Below are positions 1 to 5,318 of a DNA stretch of 5,335 bases, one piece after another. A program made the position numbers and the translations under genes. This DNA comes from Campylobacteraceae bacterium (GTDB lineage: Bacteria; Campylobacterota; Campylobacteria; Campylobacterales; Sulfurovaceae): NCBI GenBank assembly GCA_027002665.1, contig JALWZK010000204.1, forward strand, positions 1 through 5,335, written 5' to 3'. The notes below the pieces were generated by a model, which was not told the origin of the DNA, searched no databases, and worked only from the letters and a program-made list of their open reading frames with translations. Position 1 is the first letter of the stretch. Every line of letters starts with the position of its first letter.

Positions 1-28
1 AAATTATAACTTAAAAAAGGTAACTTCA

Positions 29-961
29 ATGGATACTCCACATAAGCCTGTCCTCTTAGATGAGGTATTAGATAGTTTTAAAGATATAAAAGATGGATAT
101 TTTATAGACTGCACCGTAGGATATGCAGGTCACTCGATAGAGATATTAAGGAGATATAAAGGTATAAAAGTTATAGGTATAGATAGAGATCTGGAGGCTA
201 TCAATTTTTCTAAAGATAGATTGAAAGATTTTCAAGATAGAGTGACTCTATATAGAGGGGCATTTAGCTCAACTCTTTTAAATATAAAAGAGAGACCCAT
301 TGTTGGACTCTTAGCCGATTTTGGTGTATCCTCTCTACAATTAGATAAGTTGGAGAGAGGTTTTAGTTTTGAGAGTAGTAATCTGGATATGCGAATGGAT
401 AGCTCATCTAAGCTCACCGCCTATGAGGTTATAAATAGTTACTCTAAGGATAGATTGGAGTATATTTTTAGAGAATATGGAGAGATTCGAGCATATAAGA
501 AATTGACAAATGGTATTATAGAGGCTCGTTCAAAAGAGCCTATAGAGAGTGCAAAAGAGTTGGCTAATTTAATATCTAAAATTATTCCAAGAGGTAAAAT
601 CCACCCTGCCACACTCCCCTTTCAAGCTATTAGAATAGAGGTAAATAGTGAATTAAAGGAGATAGAGACTCTATTAGATATTATAGAAGAGATGGCAAAA
701 AGTGGAGAGCTTAATGGAACGGTAGTATCTCTAATAACTTTTCACTCCTTAGAGGATAGATTGGTTAAAAATAGATATAAGAAGTGGGCAAAGAGGTGTA
801 TATGTAATAGTAATGCTATAAGATGTAGTTGTGGAAACAACAATGAGTTGGGTAAAATATTAAATAGAAAGCCTATTATTCCCTCAAAAGAGGAGTTAAG
901 AATAAATCCCCGCTCAAGGAGTGCTAAGCTCAGAAGTTTTAGATTTAAATCGAATAATTAA
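29..961 (+). CDS. rsmH: 16S rRNA (cytosine(1402)-N(4))-methyltransferase RsmH
   Basis: This SAM-dependent methyltransferase modifies N4 of C1402 in the ribosomal P site of 16S rRNA, in the cytoplasm. The 310-residue protein is full length for the family. Visible motifs are HKPVLLDEV (5-13), the SAM-binding stretch DCTVGYAGHS (27-36) followed by the acidic IDRD (51-54), ADFGVSSLQLD (96-106), the family signature HPATLPFQAIRIEVNSEL (192-209), TFHSLEDRLVK (237-247), and the C-terminal NPRSRSAKLR (293-302). Two CxC pairs (C257/C259 and C266/C268) could form a small metal knuckle. The ATG at 29 follows AAGG with 8 nt spacing. The gene stands alone here, without the mraZ/ftsL neighbours of a dcw cluster. 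Its TAA overlaps the stop codon of the convergent downstream gene. The identification is firm from the motifs. Confidence 0.97.
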   Translation: MDTPHKPVLLDEVLDSFKDIKDGYFIDCTVGYAGHSIEILRRYKGIKVIGIDRDLEAINFSKDRLKDFQDRVTLYRGAFSSTLLNIKERPIVGLLADFGVSSLQLDKLERGFSFESSNLDMRMDSSSKLTAYEVINSYSKDRLEYIFREYGEIRAYKKLTNGIIEARSKEPIESAKELANLISKIIPRGKIHPATLPFQAIRIEVNSELKEIETLLDIIEEMAKSGELNGTVVSLITFHSLEDRLVKNRYKKWAKRCICNSNAIRCSCGNNNELGKILNRKPIIPSKEELRINPRSRSAKLRSFRFKSNN

Positions 962-1155
962 GCAAATTTAAGAAAGAGTCCCACAGATAGGGAGAGAAGA
1001 ATAGTTATCAATACTTGCAATATATTGTGTAACTTCTCGGAGAGGGGAGTTATCTTCTCTATAGCCTCTACAATCTTTATGGAGGGAAATGCCATAAATA
1101 GAAGCATAACAATGGAAAAGACAAGTGTCAAAACAATATCTAACATGGATTTCAC
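958..1155 (-). CDS. small two-helix membrane protein of unknown function
   Basis: I do not recognise this family. The protein is 65 residues from the GTG at 1155, or 62 from an ATG at 1146. It has two hydrophobic stretches (about residues 5-22 and 45-63) joined by a short segment rich in charged residues (IKIVEAIEKITPLSEKLH), which suggests a helical hairpin in the inner membrane. The GTG overlaps the TGA of the upstream minus-strand gene as GTGA, typical of translational coupling. A GGAG lies 4 nt before the GTG and 13 nt before the ATG, so neither spacing is ideal and the start is unresolved. Its stop codon overlaps the stop of rsmH by 4 bp, leaving no room for a terminator between them. 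The tight coupling and plausible topology support a real gene. Confidence 0.72.
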   Translation of the reverse strand: MKSMLDIVLTLVFSIVMLLFMAFPSIKIVEAIEKITPLSEKLHNILQVLITILLSLSVGLFLKFA

Positions 1156-1538
1156 TTCACTCCATAATAGTTATGCACAAACTCAATCTCATCTCTACTC
1201 TTGAGAGGTAATATCGATACAGTTTTACCACTGTTATCTAATATAAATAGTCTGTTATTATCTAACTTTAGATGTTTTTTCCCCCACTCTCTCTCTAAGC
1301 GTTCAAACTCTTTAAAAAATTTCATATTATCAGGCTTCTCTTTAAAGGAGCTATCCTCTCTATTTAGAATCTGAAGACCACCAAAAGATTTTTCTATATA
1401 GAAAGGGCTATACTTCTTTACTACCTTATAGACTCGCTCATTTTTGCTACTTGGTTTACTCTTTAGAAACGCATTTAATCCCAATAGAAAAAAGGCCAGA
1501 AATAGAGCAAAAGGTAAATAGTTTCTCATTTTATCCAT
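1152..1538 (-). CDS. N-terminally membrane-anchored protein of unknown function
   Basis: I do not recognise this family. The 128-residue product has one hydrophobic segment (about residues 7-25, YLPFALFLAFFLLGLNAFL) followed by a polar domain rich in Lys and Glu, so it is probably a bitopic or signal-anchored inner-membrane protein with a domain of about 100 residues outside. The domain has features expected of a folded unit, such as YSPFYIEKSFGGLQIL (43-58), LEREWGKKHLKL (81-92) and NNRLFILDNSGKTVSIL (94-110). It contains no cysteines or haem motif. The ATG at 1538 follows AGGA with 6 nt spacing. It is the first gene of a two-gene minus-strand operon whose predicted promoter uses the same FNR-type box as the divergent gene at 1660, which tentatively links it to NO or anaerobic metabolism. 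Confidence 0.8.
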   Translation of the reverse strand: MDKMRNYLPFALFLAFFLLGLNAFLKSKPSSKNERVYKVVKKYSPFYIEKSFGGLQILNREDSSFKEKPDNMKFFKEFERLEREWGKKHLKLDNNRLFILDNSGKTVSILPLKSRDEIEFVHNYYGVK

Positions 1539-1566
1539 ACAAAATCCTACATATTGAATATTGATA

Positions 1567-1572
1567 ATTATA
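1567..1572 (-). promoter_or_regulatory. predicted -10 element of the minus-strand operon (class II geometry)
   Basis: Read on the minus strand, this is a perfect TATAAT. Taking the start site 7 nt downstream of the hexamer puts +1 near 1560, giving a 22-nt leader to the ATG at 1538 that contains the AGGA ribosome binding site. The centre of the palindrome at 1593-1610 then lies at -41.5, the standard position for class II activation by CRP/FNR proteins. No TTGACA-like -35 hexamer is present at 17 or 18 bp spacing, as expected for an activator-dependent promoter. The start site is a prediction. Confidence 0.6.
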
Positions 1573-1592
1573 GAGCTTTTCTGTTATTAAAA

Positions 1593-1610
1593 TATTGATA
1601 AATATCAATA
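1593..1610. promoter_or_regulatory. FNR/Dnr-type operator in the divergent intergenic region
   Basis: TATTGATAAATATCAATA contains TTGAT-N4-ATCAA, an exact match to the classical FNR consensus, extended by two complementary bases on each side. It lies between the divergent genes starting at 1538 (-) and 1660 (+). For the minus-strand promoter its centre is at -41.5; for a plus-strand extended -10 at 1629-1637 it is near -42.5. A CRP/FNR-superfamily regulator sensing oxygen or NO is the likely ligand, but which member cannot be told from the site. The regulator gene is not in the window. Confidence 0.78.
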
Positions 1611-1628
1611 CAGATATAATATATCTTT

Positions 1629-1637
1629 TGTTACTAT
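1629..1637 (+). promoter_or_regulatory. predicted extended -10 for the gene at 1660
   Basis: TG-T-TACTAT resembles an extended -10 (TGnTATAAT, with the hexamer matching at 4 of 6 positions). It gives a predicted start site near 1644, and the palindrome centred at 1601.5 then sits near -42.5. The layout resembles that before the gene at 2152: 20 nt between box and TG here, 19 nt there. A perfect TATAAT at 1615-1620 is an alternative, but it lies only 14 nt from the box half-site TTGATA, too short for a normal -35/-10 pair. Confidence 0.45.
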
Positions 1638-1659
1638 TATAAAAAATTAGGGAATGGCA

Positions 1660-2025
1660 ATGACAAACTTTTTCTATTTAGAGGGTGCATATCTAATACT
1701 TGGTGGAATTATTCTACTTATAACACTTTTTGTAACAACAAGACCTTTTATGTCAAAAGGTGCAGTTAAACGAGGATTGTTTTGGGTGAGTAGTATAGTT
1801 GCTATTTTTATAGGAATACACTATAAAATAACTACTGATAGAATAGCAGAGGTTAGAGAGGCATTTGAAAATGGTAAGACAATTATTTGTGAAAGTAGAA
1901 TGCAGAGAAAAGTAGCACAGAGTATTTATATTCAAAAATCGAATGGGTGGAGATTAGAGGATTATAACTTTGTCTCTCCAAATTATTCTCGACCCTTCTT
2001 TATTGCAAGGTGTATTGTAAAATAA
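1660..2025 (+). CDS. two-helix membrane protein with small C-terminal domain, nor-linked, unknown function
   Basis: I do not recognise this family. Starting at the ATG at 1660, the protein has 121 residues. It has two membrane segments (about 8-26 and 40-55) and a polar C-terminal part of about 65 residues containing two cysteines (the ICES and ARCIVK segments). An in-frame ATG six bases upstream (1654) would add two residues, but the ribosome binding site AGGGA (1649-1653) abuts that codon directly, whereas it lies 6 nt from the ATG at 1660, so the later start is preferred. The gene has its own FNR-type box and is followed by a second box-driven operon containing norC and norB. A role in NO reductase assembly, haem handling or NO response is plausible but is inferred only from position. 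Confidence 0.8.
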   Translation: MTNFFYLEGAYLILGGIILLITLFVTTRPFMSKGAVKRGLFWVSSIVAIFIGIHYKITTDRIAEVREAFENGKTIICESRMQRKVAQSIYIQKSNGWRLEDYNFVSPNYSRPFFIARCIVK

Positions 2026-2040
2026 ATAATATTATTTTTT
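2024..2040 (+). terminator. weak AT-only hairpin and T-run after the 1660-2025 gene
   Basis: The palindrome AAATAATATTATTT (2024-2037) overlaps the stop codon and runs into TTTTTT (2035-2040). It has the outline of an intrinsic terminator, but the stem contains no G or C and would be unstable, so transcription may read through into the operon starting at 2152. Confidence 0.25.
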
Positions 2041-2050
2041 ATTAGCTTTC

Positions 2051-2064
2051 TTGATATATATCAA
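2051..2064. promoter_or_regulatory. second FNR/Dnr-type operator, upstream of the norCB operon
   Basis: TTGATATATATCAA is a perfect palindrome matching TTGAT-N4-ATCAA. It lies about 88 bp before the first gene of the norCB operon (ATG at 2152). Its centre (2057.5) is exactly 41.5 bp upstream of the start site predicted from the extended -10 at 2084-2092, the standard geometry for class II activation by a CRP/FNR-family protein. With the box at 1593-1610 it makes two such sites within about 460 bp. Confidence 0.82.
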
Positions 2065-2083
2065 TAGTAAATCACTAAAAAAT

Positions 2084-2092
2084 TGTAATAAT
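2084..2092 (+). promoter_or_regulatory. predicted extended -10 of the norCB operon
   Basis: TG-T-AATAAT matches an extended -10 (the hexamer fits TATAAT at 4 of 6 positions). The implied start site is near 2099, giving a leader of about 53 nt to the ATG at 2152. No -35 hexamer was recognised, which fits dependence on the activator box at 2051-2064. Confidence 0.55.
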
Positions 2093-2151
2093 TCTCTTAT
2101 GCTCTAAGGTCTTAAACCTATTAGTAAATAGATAGTTACAGGAAATTATAT

Positions 2152-2511
2152 ATGGAAAAGTTAATAGTTCGACCAGAAATAGCAATTGATAAATTTTTGC
2201 CTATTTTTATAGAATCGACACTTGTGCTTGTCTTTGGGGTAGGATATGCCGCGGTTATAACACTCTCAAAAATGGGCTACTTTTCCAAAAAATGGATGCC
2301 TGTAGGCTATCTATTTTGGGCATTACAAACATACTTTCTCTATGATTTTGCTACTCTAATAGGGAGTAACCACTTTACCATAAAGGTATTGATGGTAACT
2401 ATGTTCGCATATCTCTTTGTTCCTCACCTATATTATATGTTAATAACTTCAGGAGAGGCGAGATATGAAAATGGTGATAGAATCATAGAAAATAAAAAAA
2501 AGGAGGAATAG
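2152..2511 (+). CDS. three-helix membrane protein, first gene of the norCB operon, unknown function
   Basis: I do not recognise this family. The 119-residue protein has three likely membrane segments (about 16-38, 48-70 and 76-98) and a short charged tail ending KKKEE, so the C-terminus is probably cytoplasmic. Histidines H74 and H92 lie near membrane segments and could in principle bind metal or haem; this is speculation. The ATG follows AGGA with 8 nt spacing. Its TAG is directly followed by the norC ATG with no gap, and the norC ribosome binding site lies inside the end of this gene, so the two are translationally linked. Such tight coupling to norC suggests an accessory or assembly partner of the NO reductase. 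It shows none of the sequence hallmarks of NorQ or NorD, which are soluble ATPase and von Willebrand-type proteins. Confidence 0.88.
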   Translation: MEKLIVRPEIAIDKFLPIFIESTLVLVFGVGYAAVITLSKMGYFSKKWMPVGYLFWALQTYFLYDFATLIGSNHFTIKVLMVTMFAYLFVPHLYYMLITSGEARYENGDRIIENKKKEE

Positions 2512-3183
2512 ATGGCTAACAAAAATGTTTCAGTCTGGACCAGCATACCATTTTGGCGGCGTTCAGCGGCGTGGGTAACAGGGTTTTCGACTATTTTGCT
2601 TATCTGGCTTACTTTTGATACAATTGGACAAATCTCAATGGGAACTGATGCAGACTTAAAAAAAGGAATAACAAAAAGAGTTCCAGCTCCAACAGTAATA
2701 AATTACCATATTGATTATAAAATGAGTCAAAAGAGAGGTCATGAGGTGCCTGTTATCGGTAAAAAGGAGCCTTTTTTTGGAAAAGAGTGGAGTCCCAAAG
2801 AGGCTAAAGAGTTACTACACTTAGGAAAATTAACAGTTCAGGCTAAGAACTGTATGAATTGTCATACACTACTTGGAAATGGTGCATATTATGCTCCTGA
2901 TTTAACTAAGGCATGGTTAGACCCAGCATGGCAAAAAGGTGGACCAATGCAAGGAATGACCGGTAAAAATACAAAAGAAGAGGCAATGGCAGAGTTTCTA
3001 CAACACCCTTCAAAATATCCTACACATGCTAGAATGATGCCTAATCTTGGAATTACACCAAAAGAGGCAAAAGGGGTAGTGGCTTTCCTAAAACACATGA
3101 GTGCCATTGATACAAATGGTTTCCCAAGAAACTTCTTAAAAACAGTTGACCAATTCAAAGCAGGAGGCACAAATGCTCACTAG
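2512..3183 (+). CDS. norC: nitric oxide reductase cytochrome c subunit NorC
   Basis: NorC is the membrane-anchored c-type cytochrome that passes electrons from periplasmic donors to NorB in cNOR. The 223-residue protein has an uncleaved N-terminal anchor (about 17-37) and then a periplasmic domain. The haem c site is C114-M-N-C117-H118, followed by TLLGNGAYYAPDL, a stretch closely matching the HSLLGEGAYFAPEL of the well-known pseudomonad NorC. The distal haem ligand is probably M175 or M176 in ARMMPNLGIT. The C-terminal AIDTNGFPRNF also matches NorC. It is about 75 residues longer than the pseudomonad protein, most of this between the anchor and the haem motif (about residues 45-98). The start has an ideal AGGAGG 5 nt upstream. 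The norB start codon lies inside the last 11 bases of this gene. Confidence 0.95.
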   Translation: MANKNVSVWTSIPFWRRSAAWVTGFSTILLIWLTFDTIGQISMGTDADLKKGITKRVPAPTVINYHIDYKMSQKRGHEVPVIGKKEPFFGKEWSPKEAKELLHLGKLTVQAKNCMNCHTLLGNGAYYAPDLTKAWLDPAWQKGGPMQGMTGKNTKEEAMAEFLQHPSKYPTHARMMPNLGITPKEAKGVVAFLKHMSAIDTNGFPRNFLKTVDQFKAGGTNAH

Positions 3184-4603
3184 TATTAAAACAAACTCAT
3201 TTGCAGGTGATAAGGGTAAAGAGCTTGGAATGATGTATTTTAGAGTAGCAATTATACTATTTGGGGCACAGCTTCTTATGGGTATTATTGCTGCTATTCA
3301 ATTTTTATATCCAGGATTCTTATTTGAAATTTTTGACTTTAGTGTTGCAAGAATGGTGCATATAAATGCACTTGTTGTCTGGATGCTCTATGCAATGATT
3401 GGTTCTGTTTACTTTATGCTCTCTGATGAGACAGAACATGAAGTTGTCGGTATTGGACTTGGAAAACTTGCCTTTTGGGTGCTTACCGCAGCAGTGGCTG
3501 TTGTTGTCCTTGTCTATATCTTTATCCAAGTAGGTTCAGGTTCAGAGGCTACCATTTGGTTTATTAATGAGGGTAGAGAGTATATTGAAGCACCAAGATG
3601 GGCAGATATTGGTATTGTTGCTGTGGTCATTATCTTCTATTGGAATGTATTTGCTACCTACATAAAGGGTAAAAAGACAGGTATTATTACTGTGATGGTT
3701 GCTAACCTTATGGCATTGGCAGGTCTATATCTGGCAGGTATGTTCTTTACAGATAATATCTCTATTGACCAATACTGGTGGTGGTGGGTAATCCACTTAT
3801 GGGTTGAAGCAACATGGGAAGTTTTTGTAGGAACATTAGCAGCTTATGCACTTATTAAAATCATTGATGCTAAACGAGAGATAGTTGAGATGTGGTTATG
3901 GATTGAAGTGCTTATGCTATTTGGTTCTGGTATTCTTGGGTTAGGTCACCACTACTTCTGGATTGGAACACCTGAATATTGGTGGGAGATTGGGGCATTA
4001 TTCTCATCATTAGAGCCGGTTCCACTTATTGCTATGTTTGTCCATGTAATATATGATTGGGGTAAAGAGCAAGGAGCTAATGGAACAAAACCTGTTATTA
4101 AAAATGGTCCTGCTATGGCTTGGATTGTTATAAATGCATTTGGTAACTTCCTCGGTGCTGGTATTTGGGGATTCTTCCACACACTACCACAAGTAAATAT
4201 CTATACCCATGGAACACAGTTCACTGCGGCTCATGGTCACTTGGCATTCTTTGGAGCTTATGCTACAATTTTAATTGGAATGTTCTATATGGGTGTTCAA
4301 TACGCTTATGGGGTAGAAAGATTAAAAGCTACATTTAAATCTAAAATGGCAATCTTCCTAATTACATTTAGTTTAATTGGTATGACAATCGCCTTAACAA
4401 TTGCAGGATATGAGCAAGTTCTTGTTGAGAGAGCTGAGCTTGGAGGAACTTGGAATGCATTCTTTGTAGCTCAAAATCTACCTTGGTATGTTCAGGCACA
4501 AGTCTGGAGAACAATTATGGGTGTAGTTACATTCATAGGATTTATTTACCTTGTTTGGGATTTACTCACAATTGGTAAAGAGGCACAAAAGGCAGAAGCA
4601 TAA
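3173..4603 (+). CDS. norB: nitric oxide reductase catalytic subunit NorB (cNOR type)
   Basis: NorB reduces two NO to N2O at a haem b3/FeB centre in the inner membrane, taking electrons from NorC. The 476-residue protein has about twelve membrane helices and lacks the long N-terminal extension of quinol-dependent qNOR. Ligands align with those known from the Pseudomonas aeruginosa structure: H63 and H356 for low-spin haem b, H354 for haem b3, H208, H259 and H260 plus E212 for FeB, and the conserved E216 and E281. Other signatures are GREYIEAPRWAD (134-145) and TAAHGHLAFFGAY (351-363). The ATG at 3173 has AGGAGG 5 nt upstream; a longer reading from a TTG at 3146 lacks such a site. The 11-bp overlap with norC implies translational coupling and balanced subunit synthesis. 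Confidence 0.97.
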   Translation: MLTSIKTNSFAGDKGKELGMMYFRVAIILFGAQLLMGIIAAIQFLYPGFLFEIFDFSVARMVHINALVVWMLYAMIGSVYFMLSDETEHEVVGIGLGKLAFWVLTAAVAVVVLVYIFIQVGSGSEATIWFINEGREYIEAPRWADIGIVAVVIIFYWNVFATYIKGKKTGIITVMVANLMALAGLYLAGMFFTDNISIDQYWWWWVIHLWVEATWEVFVGTLAAYALIKIIDAKREIVEMWLWIEVLMLFGSGILGLGHHYFWIGTPEYWWEIGALFSSLEPVPLIAMFVHVIYDWGKEQGANGTKPVIKNGPAMAWIVINAFGNFLGAGIWGFFHTLPQVNIYTHGTQFTAAHGHLAFFGAYATILIGMFYMGVQYAYGVERLKATFKSKMAIFLITFSLIGMTIALTIAGYEQVLVERAELGGTWNAFFVAQNLPWYVQAQVWRTIMGVVTFIGFIYLVWDLLTIGKEAQKAEA

Positions 4604-4609
4604 TTTTAA

Positions 4610-4633
4610 TAGATATGGGTTTTCCCATATCTA
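4610..4633 (+). other. intercistronic hairpin between norB and the 50-residue gene
   Basis: A perfect 10-bp stem (TAGATATGGG / CCCATATCTA) closes a TTTT loop 6 nt after the norB stop. No T-run follows; the next bases are AATACTAATAAAGGAG, leading into the ribosome binding site of the next gene. It is therefore better read as an mRNA-stabilising or processing element, or a partial attenuator, than as a standard intrinsic terminator. It could lower expression of the small gene relative to norCB. Confidence 0.6.
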
Positions 4634-4654
4634 AATACTAATAAAGGAGAACAG

Positions 4655-4807
4655 ATGATTCAAGAATTTACAGATGTTGTACCAAGTTTCTTTGGTATGT
4701 TAAATCAAGGACCTTTGACACTAACAATATTTTTACACACGATAATTATATTGCCGATGTTTTGGATATATAAACAGGAGAAGGCGAGACTTAATCAAGA
4801 AAAATAG
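4655..4807 (+). CDS. 50-residue single-helix membrane protein downstream of norB
   Basis: This short gene encodes 50 residues beginning MIQEFTDVVPSFFGMLNQ and ending QEKARLNQEK. Residues about 21-39 (LTLTIFLHTIIILPMFWIY) form one likely membrane helix with a histidine (H28) inside it, followed by a basic tail, so the N-terminus should face the periplasm and the C-terminus the cytoplasm. The ribosome binding site AGGAG (4645-4649) is 5 nt from the ATG, as good as those of norC and norB. It lies 51 bp after norB on the same strand, separated by a hairpin. Its size and topology recall small subunits of haem-copper and bd oxidases such as CcoQ or CydX, so a small NorB-associated subunit is a reasonable guess; no sequence homology is claimed. 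Confidence 0.72.
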   Translation: MIQEFTDVVPSFFGMLNQGPLTLTIFLHTIIILPMFWIYKQEKARLNQEK

Positions 4808-4816
4808 TATTTTAAC

Positions 4817-4838
4817 TCCACCTCATCAAGTAGGTGGA
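4817..4838. terminator. putative bidirectional terminator hairpin between convergent genes
   Basis: The stem TCCACCT (4817-4823) / AGGTGGA (4832-4838) encloses an 8-nt loop. It fills the 31-bp gap between the end of the small plus-strand gene (4807) and the end of the minus-strand NosL-like gene (4839). The T-runs are modest: TTACAATCTATC follows on the plus strand and GTTAAAATACTATTTT on the minus strand, so it fits best as a terminator of the minus-strand transcript, with a weaker effect on the plus strand. Confidence 0.5.
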
Positions 4839-5318
4839 TTACAATCTATCATTTAACCAATTAATAAGCCCTTGGCTTACATCTTTAAAGCTAAAAATTC
4901 TCTTACCATTATGAGATTTCATAAAATTTTCAGCATCTTGATATGAACTAAAAGGGACTAAATCATCTCCCGCTGGAGATACTCTATTGCTACCATATAC
5001 AAAAAATGCACCCTTAGCCTTAATTGGTTTAAGTGTTTTAAAATCTGTTACATAAATCTCTTTAAAATCCTCTTCCCTCTTTATCTTAAACTCTGGCCAT
5101 TTAGCAGGTCTTAGATAGAACTCAAACATAGATTTTGGTGAAGAGAAATATAGCTCCTTTCCACTACTCAATACAATTTTGGATACCCAAGATGGATATT
5201 TATATAGTTTTAAGTGTCTAATAAAGCCTGTTGAATTTTTATCATAACTCATAATACTACTATTATTATCTGATGCAAATAGAAGACAACTTAAACTAAG
5301 TAGTAAAATCTTTCTCAT
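4839..5318 (-). CDS. NosL-family protein lacking the CxxCGM copper motif
   Basis: NosL proteins are periplasmic copper chaperones, best known for supplying nitrous oxide reductase. This 159-residue protein has a Sec-type signal peptide (about 1-15, MRKILLLSLSCLLFA) and the family's core: LYKYPSWVSKIVL (38-50), PKSMFEFYL (61-69), YVTDFKTLKPIKAKGAFFVYGS (89-110), DLVPFSSYQDAENFMKSHNGKRIFSF (119-144). Where typical members have CxxCGM just before the KYPxWV segment, this one reads GFIRHLKLYKYP, without Cys or Met. The only cysteine (C11) lies in the signal peptide, and its context SLSC is a poor lipobox. The GPMG seen in many members is SPAG here. The ATG follows AAGGAG with 6 nt spacing. It converges on the nor operon, and its promoter lies beyond the window edge. 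Family membership is fairly sure; a copper role is doubtful. Confidence 0.82.
   Translation of the reverse strand: MRKILLLSLSCLLFASDNNSSIMSYDKNSTGFIRHLKLYKYPSWVSKIVLSSGKELYFSSPKSMFEFYLRPAKWPEFKIKREEDFKEIYVTDFKTLKPIKAKGAFFVYGSNRVSPAGDDLVPFSSYQDAENFMKSHNGKRIFSFKDVSQGLINWLNDRL

Noticed and set aside
232..417. 61-codon open frame antisense to rsmH
   Set aside because: It overlaps the conserved ADFGVSS region of rsmH and has no independent support.
1561..1574. TTGATAATTATAGA as another FNR-type box
   Set aside because: Only the first half-site matches; the second (ATAGA) departs from ATCAA at two of five positions, and the stretch overlaps the predicted minus-strand -10.
1615..1620. Perfect plus-strand TATAAT next to the FNR-type box
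   Set aside because: It lies only 14 nt from the TTGATA half-site that would have to serve as -35, and is too close to the box for class II or class I activation. It may be chance in an AT-rich stretch, although repression by the box cannot be excluded.
1654..1659. ATG at 1654 as start of the gene ending at 2025
   Set aside because: The ribosome binding site AGGGA directly abuts this codon; the ATG at 1660 has it at a workable 6 nt.
1753..1935. 60-codon minus-strand open frame inside the gene at 1660-2025
   Set aside because: It is antisense to a gene with a good start and membrane topology, and its own translation is low-complexity Ser/Asn/Tyr-rich sequence typical of chance frames.
2889..3170. 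93-codon open frame antisense to norC
   Set aside because: It lies wholly inside norC on the other strand, shows no ribosome binding site or recognisable domain, and reads as a shadow of norC codon usage.
3146..3172. Longer NorB start from a TTG at 3146
   Set aside because: The added nine residues (MTNSKQEAQ) have no suitable ribosome binding site, whereas the ATG at 3173 has AGGAGG at 5 nt spacing and starts a normal NorB N-terminus.
3320..4182. Two open frames antisense to norB (3320-3529 and 3952-4182)
   Set aside because: Both are inside the well-supported norB gene and their translations have no protein-like features, so they are chance frames.
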